In this document: positions 1-11,043 of the stretch, piece by piece | How the letters are laid out: the number at the start of each line of letters is the position of its first letter | How positions within the stretch are numbered: position 1 is the stretch's first letter | NCBI GenBank assembly: GCA_001632435.1 | Contig: KV424082.1 | Coordinates: forward strand, 1-64,000 | Length of the DNA stretch: 64,000 nucleotides | Source of the DNA: Calocera cornea HHB12733 | Taxonomy: Eukaryota; Basidiomycota; Dacrymycetes; Dacrymycetales; Dacrymycetaceae | Reading direction: 5' to 3' | Made by a program: the position numbers and the translations under genes | Notes under the pieces: model-generated | The model's input: only the letters and a program-made list of their open reading frames with translations | What the model was told of the DNA's origin: nothing | The model's database searches: none

Positions 1-1250
1 GAGTAGTCCAAAGATATCTTGGCTCAAAATAGTACATTATGAAGGGCAAGAGTAGATTGAAATCTTGGCAAAGAGCTTTCAACAATGAGGGAGACAGGAG
101 ATGGGAGATGGAGATGGGAGACAAGAGATGGGAGATGGGAGATGGGAGACAGGCTGGATATGGAAGACAAGCAGAATACAGTCAGAGTATGGTAGTTGGC
201 AGGGTATGTACCACACTGGCCAGACATATAGGGGGAAAGCCCAATGATGGAGGTATATATGCCTCAATGGCACATGGATCAAAGCCCCCATGCTGTGAGG
301 GCACACAGTCTAGCAAGGCTGCCAACTAAACCTGACAGAGTCAAAGAGACCAAAGATGAGGGATTTGGAGGAGGTTGTGGCTGACAGTATCCAATAACTA
401 ACCAATTGTACCCTTTGTAAGTCCAACTAGGAGATATGTGGGACATTGAAGGTAGTTCGGATGAAGCAAGCAGAGTTCGGAGAGAGTTCGGGAGTTTGGA
501 GCGGGAGGATGAATGTGATGACCAGGCTTTCTCACAAGACTATGGAGATTCCTCAGAGATCAGATCTAAGGAGAAGCTACTAAAGCTACCAAAGGTTATA
601 TACAAAAAGAGTGAACATACCCTCAGCTTCTCCCGAACACTCCGAAGTGAGACCCGACACTGCCTGAAGCACTGCTGACCACAGCATTACTCATCCGAAC
701 ACAGCCAAGTACTGTCCCGCACAGCCGAAGGGTCACAGCCTTGCTTACCCTTACCTAATCCTGTGCCGAGGTATCCGAAGTTGGTATTTGGTAGACCGAA
801 GATGTTGTCTGAGAGCCGAATATGTTGAAAGTAGTTGAATGCCTGTGAACCTGCCGATAATAGCCGAAGTTGGGGTGAAGTTGGTGCCCCCTGACACATG
901 CACAATTTTCCTTTTACATTGAGGACTCTTCCCATTTTAAGTGTCCCATGTATGCAAGACAGACAAGCCATGCGAGATACAAAGGCTACACAAGACAGGC
1001 AGGCTATGCAAGATGGGCAGGACTTGCAAGTCAGGCAGAACAGGCAGAACAGGCGGAACAGGCAGAGCAGGGAGGATGGGCAGAATAGGCAGAACAGGAA
1101 TGACCCACAAGATGAGCAGGACCGGAAAAATGGGCAGGACAGGCAGACCCTGTAAGATGGGCAGGACCCACAGGACAGGCAGGCTATGCAAGGCAAGTGG
1201 GGACAGTATCTGAACTTCTAGGACCTAAAATGATGAGCGAAGCGAGACGG
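1..1250. repeat. Repeat-rich non-genic left flank with two minisatellites
   Basis: This stretch carries no gene I can recognise. Around 95-160 there is a purine-rich array of the unit GGGAGAT(G). Around 936-1200 there is an imperfect array built on ACAGGCAG/GCAGGAC, which opens several overlapping low-complexity frames on both strands. From about 600 to 880 the motif CCGAA(G) recurs many times. An 80-residue frame at 436-678 has no recognised domain. The base use is much less GC-rich than in the genes that follow. I read it as degenerate mobile or satellite DNA, without evidence for a class. Confidence 0.6.
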
Positions 1251-1664
1251 GGGACCCTAGTCGTCTAGGTAAGAGGGTCGTCGGCCTTCCCTTCGGGGTT
1301 GGTTTAAGGCCCCGTCGGGTAGGGCACCGAGGGAACCTGCCGAAAGGCACACACTCACTCAGCCCGGCCGACACCACTCTCTTTTGGCCCACCACGGCAC
1401 AACGCAGTTCGACGCAGCTGCATCTGCAGCTGCCTGCAGTTCAACGCAGCACTTCCTCCCAGCCCCTAGGGCCGCACTGCTGCATCACTGTCTCTCACGC
1501 TCTCGTACTCTCTATCTGCTCTGCCCTTCTCGGATCCGCCCTGCCTGCTTGGCTGTTGCCCTGTCGGCTGCCCTGATAGCTACAGGCCTCGCGTCTGTTC
1601 CCCCGACCACACATCGTCCCAGCCGACCTCCCCACCGATCATCCAGTATCCCCAAACGAGCACC
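1251..1664 (+). promoter_or_regulatory. Upstream region of ATG17
   Basis: This GC-rich, pyrimidine-tract-containing stretch lies between the repeat region and the ATG17 start. The segment from about 1500 to 1664 is strongly CT-rich, as is usual for 5' untranslated leaders of basidiomycete genes. I see no clear TATA box. The reading frame that runs through it lacks any recognisable protein. Confidence 0.4.
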
Positions 1665-3601
1665 ATGTCCCTCCCCTCGCCCCCTCTCCCCACGCTCATC
1701 CCCTCCCTCCTCCTGACCTCGCAGCACGCCCTCTCGCGCGGGCAACAGCTCTGCACGCACGCGCACGGCCTCACACTCCGCTCGGCCGACCTCGTGCTCG
1801 CTGCGCTCGAAGGGGAGGCGAGGGAGCGCTGGGGGCGGGGGGCGCTCGAGGGGGGCTTGGAGGGTGCTGGGGGGGTGGTGAAGGCGTTGGGGGCGAGGAG
1901 GGGGAAGGTGCTTGAGGAGATTCGGGTGCGTTCTCTGCTCTGCAATCAGTCACTTCCGGTGCCTGGATGGGTTGAGAGGCGCTGCCGGTGGGCCGTGCTG
2001 ACTCGTGCGGTAGAAATGGGACATATTGAGGGACGAAGCAACTGAAGCGCTCGACTCGCAGCTGGATAGGATGGCGCATATGCTGGTGCCGCCTAGCATG
2101 TATGCGCTGCGCCGGGACGGGGAGGCGGAGGGGGTGGACCCGTTCGACGAGGGGGAAGCGGAGGAGGACGCTGTGGATGGCTCGGGCTTGGAGACGAGCG
2201 CTGGGTCCCGGGACGCTGGGTCATCTGTGGGAGGGAGGACGAAGGGGGGCCGGAATGGGAAGGGGGGTGAGGGGGATCGGAGCAGGTGGAAGAACCTCCG
2301 GGACTTCGTAGATGAACGGGAGGTGGACGAGCTCGTTGAGCGGATGGAGCAGGACAGGACTGTGCTGGACGTGCGTCTGTTCTACTATCGTATGCCACTG
2401 CGAGCTGACAGTTAGCTAGGAGGCGCTCCGGAGCCCGGATGTGCCCACTCCCCACGCGCTCACATCTGCCCTCGCCCACCTGCGCAGCTCCCTCCCCGCG
2501 CCGCGCCCTCCCCTCACCCCCACGCTGCACGCCCTCCTCTCGCAGCAAGAAGACCTGACCAGCACTCTGTCGATCGCGCTCGAGTCTCTGACGACGCACT
2601 ACGAGCAGATGCAGCACGCGGACTCGGATGTGCGCGCTGGTATAATGCTGGAGAAAGAGGACGTGGAGGTGCTCGTGAGGGATACGCAGGAGGTGGGGCC
2701 GATATTGGAGGAGCTGGAGGCGGCTACGGGGCAGGTTGCGCTGGTCGGGGAGAGGCTGAGGGAGGCGGCGGGGCAGCGCGGGGACGGGGCGGTTGAGGGC
2801 GCGTGGGAAGGGTTGGAGAGGATCAGGATGGGCATGCAGGATCTGGCGGAACATATCGCTGTCATCGAGGTACTACCTTCTGTTCCACGCGTGATCGCCT
2901 GACATTGTCCTGACAATGGTGGTAGGAAACTACAGCGGCGATCCTGCCCGTGCTCAACGCCCACCTCGCGGGGGTGAACTCCCTCCAGGCGCATTTTCAG
3001 GAGGTAGAGCGCGCGTACCACGCGCTCGTGCTCGAGATGGCAAGGCGCGCTGCTTCGCGCGAGCATGCGCACGGGATGATACGCGAGCTCGAGGCGCAGT
3101 TGGATGCTTGGCGGGCTGGTGCGTTCCTCCCTACCTCCCTCTCCCCCCGCTTCCTATCTTTCTACCTGCCTGCCTGCCTACTCTCCTTGTTTCCTCCTCT
3201 CTAGCTCAGTGAGAAGTAGCTGACTACTGGCAGAGGAAAGCAGAGATCGTGAAGTCTTCATGGAAGAAGCGGGCGAGTGGCTGCCAGAGGGCCTGTGCCC
3301 CGGGATGGCCGACCCGCCTGAGCGATGGGATGTGCGGCCGGCGGGGCTGGAGAGCGGGGTGGACCTGCCGGAGGATCTGGTGCTGGCGGTGAGCGTGTTT
3401 GTACCTTATGGACTGCTGAAGGAAGCTCATCCGCAAGTCGACGGCGTAGGCGAGGAAGGCGCTCTCATAACCTTGGCTCGGGCCATAACAGGGGCATACA
3501 CTATCCGAGCCGTGGATGCTCGCGTGCCTGTTCGGACTTCATTTTCATTTGGACTGAAGGGCGAGACCGTCACGTATGTATGTATTCTATGTACCCGATA
3601 G
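1665..3601 (+). CDS. ATG17: Autophagy scaffold protein Atg17
   Basis: Atg17 is the coiled-coil scaffold of the fungal Atg1 kinase complex and organises the pre-autophagosomal site. Proposed exons are 1665-1925, 2014-2370, 2420-2869, 2926-3118 and 3234 onward. All four junctions have GT-AG borders in phase and introns of 49-115 nt. The start ATG follows an ACC context. The protein is long and mostly helical. Family-like blocks include 'LRDEATEALDSQLDRM' early, 'VLNAHLAGVNSLQAHF' in the middle and 'EEAGEWLPEGLCPGMADPP' near the end, which match the APG17 domain (PF04108). The 3' end is the weak point: either the frame runs on to 3601, or a donor at about 3389 leads to an earlier stop. A glycine/acid-rich insert occupies roughly residues 115-165. 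Confidence 0.85.
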
Positions 3602-4377
3602 TTAGTAGCCACAGTACTGTACTAGCATAGTATAATTGCCCCGTAATAAGCTTTCGCCTGGCAAATACGATTACGAGCGGGATTAACTAACCCATTTAGA
3701 CTCCGGAAAGCAAAGAGCCTTCTCCTCCGCACGCGTGTGGAACGGGAGCAGAGCGGAAGCAGCCTGTTCGGGGTCTGAACTGAGGGGAGAAGGGAGAAGA
3801 TGGGAAGATGGGCAGGGGGGAGCGGGAGCGGATGCATCCGAACCCGCTGTCTCGCTCGCTCGCTTTCAACGTCCGTCCGTCCGGGCACGCACGCACGCAT
3901 CCACGCATCCACTCCGCCCAGGCACCGTCCACCGACCGACAGAGCGACGCAACAGCCCTCCGGTGCATCGTTATCCTCGGCTGCCGACAGCGTGTGACCT
4001 CGATAATAACTGCCGGGCTACCCATCCTCTGCTTGCTTGCGACTTGCTTGCGACTTGCTTGCTGTCTTTGTGCGGTGGGATCAACGCACGCGTCGCCCCT
4101 ATCGCCCGGATCGAATCGAATCGAATTCGCGTACAGTAGTCCCTGTCCTCCAGAACGGTGTCTCAACACCACCGGCCAGACCGACGTTGCCTACCACTCT
4201 GGGACACCGACTCGACGGGTGACTCCCCGACCCTCTCGCCACTTTCGCCGCCTCCACGTCTTCTAACCCCGACTGTCGCCCATCCGGCGATTGCGCTATC
4301 GAACCATCCAGGCCCAACTAACCCCACCTCTCTCCCCATCCTCCCTCCCCGCTGAGTTCTCTGCCCCTTTGCACACC
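3602..4377 (+). promoter_or_regulatory. Intergenic region upstream of the SANT/Myb-like gene
   Basis: About 0.78 kb without a recognisable gene. It contains a short imperfect array of GCTTGCTTGCGACTT at about 4031-4066, GAATCGAATCGAATTCG at about 4108-4130, and GCACGCACGCAT at about 3889-3901. The last 150 bases are CT-rich and resemble a transcribed leader. I see no other feature. Confidence 0.4.
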
Positions 4378-7341
4378 ATGTCCTACCCCTACCTCCCCGC
4401 CGGCTACCCGCTCATGCCCCAGCCCGCGTTCCACACCGTCGTACACCCGCAGCACCGCGCCCACCCGCAGGCGCAGCAGCTGCAGCAGCATCAGGCCCAG
4501 GTGCTGTACCACCAGCAACAGCAACAGCTCCAGGCGCAGGCACAGCAACAGCAGGAGGAGAGGGAGCGGGAGAGGGAGAGAGAAGCGGAAGATGAGGAGG
4601 GTGAGGAGGGAGAGGGAGAGGGAGAAGGAGAGGGCGGAGGTGGTGAGGAGGAACAAGGGGAAACGGAAGGGGACAGGACGGCGGAGGGCATCAACCCTGA
4701 TGCGTTGCAGGCTGATGCAACGGTGACCGCCCCGATCGACCCGTCCCTCCACACCTCCCCGACGCAGCCCGCTGCCTCCACCTCCGACCCCACGAACGGG
4801 AGCACCGACCCCGCCGCCGTCGTCCCCGCTGGAGCACCAGGGGAGGCGAACGGCGAAGCGACCTCGTCCCCGGACGACAGCAAGAAGCGCAAGCCAGCCA
4901 AAGCGCGCGCACCGCGCCCCAAACGGCGCAAGCTCTCCCCCACGCCGGGCAGCCTGCTGACGTCGTCCACCTCCCTGCCGTCCCTCGCCCCAGGGCAGAT
5001 GCCCCAGATGCCCCAAATGGGCCAGATGCTCCCCCCGCACGCGCATGCCCACCCCGCCCATGCACATCCCGCGCACCCGTACGCCTTCGCCCCCTTCTGG
5101 ATCGACCCCTCCCAGTACCCCGCCCCGCCCCCGCCGCACGCCGTGCAGCAGCAGCAGCCCCCGCCGATGCAGCCCGGGCAGCACCCCCCGCCGCATCCGG
5201 CCGCAAAGGAGGCGGTCACAGGCGGGAAGGACGTGCCCCGCGCTGTGGAGGAGTTTAGGAAGAAGGCGATCAGGGCGTGCACGACTTTCTATGACGCGGC
5301 GAACGATCTTATTGTAAGTCGTTGTTTCCTTCCTTCTCAGGCCTATGCTGGTGCATACACCATACAGCATATAGCTAGCTGGAGTACTGTTCTGATACTG
5401 ATCTGATTGACGCAGGCACACACCGCCCCACACGTCCTCCTGCACGCCTTCCCCAGCAGCGGCCCAACCGCCCTCCAAGTCCTCAACGACATGCGCCAAG
5501 TCTGCGACTCCTTCCTCTCCCTCGCCTCGGGCGCCGCGCCCCCTCCGTCCTCCACGCCCGTTAGCGCCCCGCCCGTGACTGCCTCGTACCCGGGGCAGCA
5601 GCCCGTGGGAGGGCAGCCCGCGCTGCCCGTGCCGAGCGCGAGCAGGACTAGGCCCAGGGCGGAGTACAGGGGCTACGCGGCTGCGCAGGCTGAGGCGGCG
5701 GGCAAGTCGGGCGGGGCGGGTGCGCCTCCTACAGGGGCTGCTGCGGCAGGGCCTGCGTCGGTCTCGGCGGCGGTGGGGAACACCTACACGGTCTCCCCTA
5801 CGCAGGGGGCGCGCAGGCCGTCCAGTACGCCTAAGCAGACTCCGACGCTCACATCTGCCTCGACGGCAGCGACGAGCAGCAGCTCCCTCCCCGCTGTCCT
5901 CCCCACTGCCACCGCCATCACTGCCGCCACCGCCACAGCGGCAGCAGGGGCGCCCTCCCAATCTCCCAAGCAGCACACCCTCGGCGCCTGGTCTCCCACC
6001 GAAGTGACCAAGCTCAAAACGCTCATCGAGCAGGCGCGCGCTGAGCTCATCCCCGCGGGCACGACCCCCGCACCGGGCACGCCAGAGCTGAACGACAAGA
6101 GCTGGGACTGGGTCGTCCTCTCTTTCGGGCCGGGGAGAAGCCGGCACCAGGTGCTAAGCAAGGCGAAGAACTTGGGCTTGCGCACTGCTGGGACGCCCAA
6201 GGTGGGCGGTGGTGGCGGGGGGAAGAAGGCCCAGCAGCAGAAGGAGCGAGAGCAGGCCCAGGCCGCCGTGGATGCGGTCGTGGCCGCCGCGCAGGCGGCG
6301 GGGATGGACTTGGACCATGTGGCTGCGGCCGAGGTGGAAGATGTGCTCGCTGCGCCGGATGTGCTCGCTGCGCCCCAGCCACTCGCGCATCAGGCGCAGG
6401 CCCAGCTCGATGTGCTCCAGCCACAGGCGCTGCAGCAGCTTGCTACCCGACCCCAACAGCAGCAGAGCCATTATACGGCCGCGGCGGTGTACGAGTATCG
6501 CCCGAGCTCGCAGCAGGACTACCGCGCGCAGGCACAGGCGCAGACGCAGCAGCCGCAGGCTCAGGACTACCGCCCGGCTTCGCAACAGGAGTATCGCCCC
6601 ACTTCGCAGCAGGACTACCGTACGGCGTCGCACTCGACCTCGCAGAGCGCGAGCGCGGGGCAGGGCACATCCGACTACCGCCCTGGGACGCAGGCGAGCT
6701 CGGACTATTCGGCTTACTCGGCTGCGCAAGCTGCTGGGCTGCACTCTAGCCCCCTTTCGGGCAGCCTGCACGCCTCCCCGCTCTCGGCACACGCCGCTCA
6801 GCCCCAGGGCGTCTCTACCCAAAGGAGCCTGACGATGCCCCAGACGAACGGCAAGTCGCGCGACCTCAGGGACCTGCGCAACGACCTGCGTGACTTTGGC
6901 CGGGAAATCCAGCAGTTGCCCACGCCCGCGCCGACCCAGGCGCAGTCGCATAGCCAGAGCCACACGCCTGTGCAGGTGGCGCAGCCGGTCGGGCACCGGC
7001 ACCAGCCGCAGGCGCAGAGGGAGCATCAGCACACGCAGCAGCCCCACCAGTATGCGCACCACACGCAGGCGCAGACCCAGCAGCACCAGCAGCAGCACCA
7101 GCAGCAGCACCAGCAGCAGCACCAGCAGCACACTACCACGGCGCATGCCCAGCAGCACACGCAGCAGTATGCCCAGCAGCATACCCAGCAGACGCAGCAG
7201 CAGCAACAGTATCAGCAGTACCAGTATCCGTCCGTGGCGACATCGATGACGTCCAACTCGTCTGTGAATATGCAAGTGCCCCGGTACTCCTCCTATTACA
7301 ACAACAACGGATATCAATATCCCGAATCTCAGCAGCGATGA
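4378..7341 (+). CDS. Q-rich nuclear protein with SANT/Myb-like domain
   Basis: Two exons (4378-5313 and 5416-7341) joined in phase 0 give a protein of about 953 residues. Residues 20-60 and the C-terminal 200 residues are glutamine-rich. Residues 65-110 are Glu/Arg-rich. A basic stretch 'KKRKPAKARAPRPKRRK' near residue 165 is a likely bipartite nuclear signal. Around residues 500-570, 'LGAWSPTEVTKLKTLIEQ' followed by 'WDWVVLSFGPGRSRHQVL' has the spaced tryptophans of a SANT/Myb-type helix-turn-helix. Several 'DYR' or 'EYR' repeats (residues about 665-740) precede a histidine/glutamine tract. I infer a chromatin or transcription factor; the exact family is not identified. The composition suggests large disordered, prion-like regions. 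Confidence 0.75.
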
Positions 7342-7540
7342 TCCGTCCTCCTCAACCTACGTTCTCATGTAATCCTTGCGCGTTTCTCTTGCGGTACCTT
7401 GTAATCGATGTGGCATGCACCCCTTCTCGTATATCCGATGTGCTCATGCTACGAATAATTGCGTCGCCATACATGACGCAGACCTTCTGGCTTAAAATTA
7501 GTATAGCATGCAAGGTACTAACTATGTATAATACAAAATG

Positions 7541-9918
7541 CTATTGCGTGGACATCCCACGCTCTATCATGATCTGTCTCGAGAATGCCTCCCGGCATTG
7601 ATAGTGTGTCACCTCGCCTCTGCGAACATTGTCAATGCGCGTCAAGACTGGTAGATGGAACACGCTGACCTTGGTGAATGAATCGCGATGACGCTGCTGC
7701 CAAGCCGCTTCTTGCATTGCGGACATCTGCCAGAGAGTCAGCAAAGCCCTGTGGTATGTGGCGGGTTACCCACATTCGCAGGTCGCCCACAACGACTTTC
7801 CGCTCCTGCAGCTTGACCAGGTCAAAGGCGACCGCGTCGCCTCGTGACTTGCGCACTTCCCGCTCCAGCCGCGCCCATTTCCGCTCGTCCTTGAGAGCAC
7901 GACTCAGGAACCGACTTACATCCTGCACCGACATGAGCGGTGGCAGGAGTTCCAGAGTTGCTAATGGTTCCAGTTGCACCGAATGATGCGCAATGAGCGC
8001 TAGTGCCGGAGCGATCAACGGCTTGAACCCCGGTTCCGGCGCAAGATAAAGCTTGAGAAGGACCAGGAACAGCTCCGGATGTATACCCTGCATTCGCTTG
8101 CAGTATTGCTCAGCCTTGTGGTAGTCTTGCAGTCGGTTCACGTAGATCTGCAGTGCTCCCTCGTGCCTTCCAAGCTTGCCAAGCAGCAGCGCACGAGCCT
8201 CATACAGATCTGAAAACCGTTCAGCAGACGCAGAATGTCATTCACGACGGTCACATACCATCTCTGGGCAGACGTGCCAGCAGGCGATCTACGTGATATT
8301 TGTCTGACATCTGGATAAAGCCGAGGAGCTTCCGATATACATCTAAGACACCTTCAGCTACAGATTCAACGTAAAGGAATGCACGCTTCGTACCGGCGTC
8401 GGTCTGAGCCTTCTCAAGGTACAAGTCAGCCAGCAATTCGTGCAACCTCCAGCTGTCCTCTCCTCGTGCTATCATTTGCTCGAGGTACCGGACACAAGTG
8501 TCATGGGTCGGGTCGAGTCTTTGCAGGTACTGCGTAATCTCGTCTCTTGGGAGTGTGTCGACTTCACTCAGGTCGGCAGTGAAGATCTGGCAAGCGTCAG
8601 ATCGTGTGAAGGAGTGACAGCGTCGTTTTGCCGCGCACCTCCAACCCCTTGATCGGAGCTGCTTTAAACACCCACTCCGCTGAGCGGAATATCACGTCTA
8701 GGTACTGCACACCAAGTCGCTGTAGATAACGTATGGTAGGCCCATACTTTTCTTCCTCGTCTTCGTCTTCGTCTTCGGACAACCTGTTACATAAGCGTTA
8801 GAGAGGCCCCACACGAATAGCAAGCCAAGGACGTACTCGTGCAACAAGTTCAGAGCGCTCTCATGCAGCTTCTTCCCGCGATAGAGAGCAATAAGCTCGT
8901 CATATTTCTGTTCCACAGTTCAACAGACATACTTGTCAAGGACACATTCACAGCTCACCTTCCGGGCCTTCAGCTCCGTCTCCACCTCGCTGACCTCGCA
9001 CCAATTCGGGTCCAACCGGCACAACGACCCCACGAGACCCGGTCGAATAGCCAAGTATGCCTTGAGCAGCGCTCCATCGACGATCTGCGCTACGCGCAGT
9101 AGCTGCTTCGGTTCCAGCTGCTCGATGGGGATGGAAGGTATAGCCTGGAGGTCTTCGATCGGGTCGCTGAATAGTGATGTCCACGGTAATTGGTGCATGG
9201 CATCGGCATGTTTGGCAAATGCGCCAATTACCTTCTGTCGTCGATCTGGGAGATACCGCAGGAGTGCCTCCAGAGATCTCCGGTGTTCATCTGTGGCCCT
9301 CTATCAGAAAGGACTCAATGAGTGATCAGAGATAACTTACCTGGTCCCTTTGTCGGTGTGGGACGAGGTGAGGGTGTGGGCTTCGGTGGAGGTACCTCTG
9401 TCTTGCTGCTTCCCCCACCTCCAAGGTATCCCTCGAATCCACCCATAAGCCTCCCCGCGATGGACCTCTTTGTCACATCCTTCTTCTCCGTCCTTACGCT
9501 GGAAATCGACTCTGCATCCCCGTCCTTCTCGTTCTTCGGAGGCTCTTCTTCTTCGGGCACCAGAGATCCCTTCCCTCCAAACAGTCTGATCCAATCTTTC
9601 TTGGGCACTGTTAATCTTCCGGCGATCTCGTCGGGATACAGGGCGAGGACGAGCGCGGGTGTGGTCTCGAGTTCCAAGAAGAGGTTGGTCGCCTGATTGA
9701 ACTTGGTCTCCGAGAACAGCTGTACGGCGCGCAATGTTTGAGCTAGCCGTTGCGCAGAGGCCTTCAGATTACTCAGTATTGGGTAGCTACACGCATACAC
9801 GAAGGCTTACCTGCTCAGGTCCGACCGGCACGTCATTCAGGAGTGCCAACGCCTTCTCGTAGGCGAATGCTTCTATGAGCTCGTCGAATTTCTCGTTCCA
9901 AGACTCCACAGCGGCCAT
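7541..9918 (-). CDS. VPS39: Vps39/Vam6-type HOPS subunit lacking the N-terminal CNH domain
   Basis: Vps39 is the HOPS-complex subunit that binds Rab7/Ypt7 and tethers membranes at the vacuole. Nine exons (9811-9918, 9341-9761, 8959-9290, 8837-8907, 8639-8783, 8259-8586, 7774-8209, 7670-7726, 7541-7619) total 1977 nt, all in phase, giving 658 residues. The Vps39_1 region is clear ('LLRVAQIVDGALLKAYL', 'KYDELIALYRGKKLHESAL'). The C-terminal Vps39_2 zinc motif is intact, with 'CPQCKKRLGSSV' split by an intron from 'GEVTHYQC'. The protein starts with 'SWNEKFDELIEAFAYEKAL', the segment that normally follows the roughly 350-residue CNH propeller. No CNH-like coding sequence lies upstream before the ammonium transporter gene. 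A TAG just before the ATG could be an old acceptor site. The gene is either truncated or encodes a short isoform. Confidence 0.8.
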
Positions 9919-11043
9919 CTAGCAATAAGTAGTCGATCCAGATATGATTGGTATATTGGGTGCGCTTTGCGCGGGGCACGTCGACGGAGGTCTAGTGCAT
10001 TGGACTTGCCTCACCCGCAGCGTGAGGGGGAGGTGACGACGGAGATGAGGGACGCGCCGTGCCGAGAGACGGCCGAGTGGCTGTGCTCCACCAGGAGGGG
10101 CTGTGCATTTCCGCACAGCCCCTTGTGACAGCTTAGGGCCGGCCTGTCGGTGATGTCTTGATCGCTTGGCATCGAGCAAAAAGGACTTCAAGAAGCGAAG
10201 GGAAGGTATCTTAGCGAATGTTCTGACATAATAGTTTGATTGCGGTACTCGGTGAATTGCTGCTCCGACGGTGTGAAACCCACTCGGTTACGAACATCGG
10301 ACGACCGGCGGTTCCGGCGGGCACGGCCAATTTCAGATGTGCGCAAAGGATCGGCATGGTGCCACCCATCCCTCCATCAAGTGGCATGGCACAAGACCAA
10401 TGGCCAGCGAGTGTGATATCTGGCAGGGGTTACTTTCGTGCTAATTTTCGCTCTTCCTGCTCGCTCCCAGTCGGGGCTGCGCTCCGGTCCCTGAACCGCC
10501 CCAGTGGGGTCATTGGGCCTGCTCTGCCATTCAAAAGACTATTTCGGACCGAGCGCCTGTGACAGGTCCTTCACGTTCGGCACGCGACAGACTCGCCAGG
10601 GGCAGCATTGATTGATGAGCATGTGGTCGCACGATAACCCTGAGCCCTTGCAGAAGTTTGTGGACGAGCATGACCGGCGCTATCTCCGGGCGCTCCATTC
10701 CTGCCATTTCGAACCAGGCACCAATGCGGTTTTCCAGATAGACCTAGTTTCCTTCTACGAAAAGATACAGCAGGGATATACTCTCCAACTCGAATTAGCT
10801 CTCTATTACTGGCACCTGGATTATCGTAATAACACCAGTTTGTCGAGTAAAGACACGGGTTTGGGACCGAAGATAAAAACGTGTGAATATTCATGAATTG
10901 ACGGTAGAGGGAGTCGCGAAGTGCATAGTGAGCGTTGACCGAGGGCGTCAGGCAAATCGCCTCTGCAAAAACTCCAATTAAACAACTTAATAACCAGTCC
11001 TGCACACTAGTCAGTACACAGGAAACAGATGGCCTCAGCAGAC
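9919..11043. other. Gene-free interval with a strong hairpin
   Basis: This 1.1 kb separates the truncated VPS39 start from the ammonium transporter stop. Frames in it (for example 10612-10896 on + and 10571-11005 on -) have no recognisable domain or coding bias. A perfect 11-bp inverted repeat, AGGGGCTGTGC at 10096-10106 and its complement at 10113-10123 with a 6-nt loop, lies about 180 bp upstream of VPS39. The region may include the 3' untranslated part of the transporter gene. Confidence 0.5.
10096..10123. repeat. Perfect 11-bp inverted repeat (hairpin)
   Basis: AGGGGCTGTGC is followed by the loop ATTTCC and then GCACAGCCCCT. It lies in the promoter side of the VPS39-type gene. It could be a protein-binding palindrome, a fold in a leader RNA or a remnant of a small inverted-repeat element. 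The sequence alone does not decide. Confidence 0.6.

Noticed and set aside
687..1196. Cys/Leu-rich frames across the left minisatellite
   Set aside because: They are read-outs of the tandem repeat in each frame, so the cysteine pattern has no meaning.
4318..6147. A 609-codon open frame antisense to the SANT/Myb-like gene
   Set aside because: It arises from GC-rich, low-complexity codons on the opposite strand. It is full of Arg/Gly/Leu runs, has no domain and crosses the real intron.
6154..7317. A 387-codon minus-strand frame rich in Leu and Arg
   Set aside because: It is the complement of CAG/CAC-type Gln and His codons and looks like false membrane helices.
10612..10896. 94-codon plus-strand frame in the VPS39/transporter gap
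   Set aside because: No domain, no introns or promoter signals, and base use unlike neighbouring coding exons.
10571..11005. Minus-strand frame upstream of VPS39 considered as the missing CNH part
   Set aside because: No beta-propeller-like pattern of hydrophobic strands and no match to the known start of Vps39.
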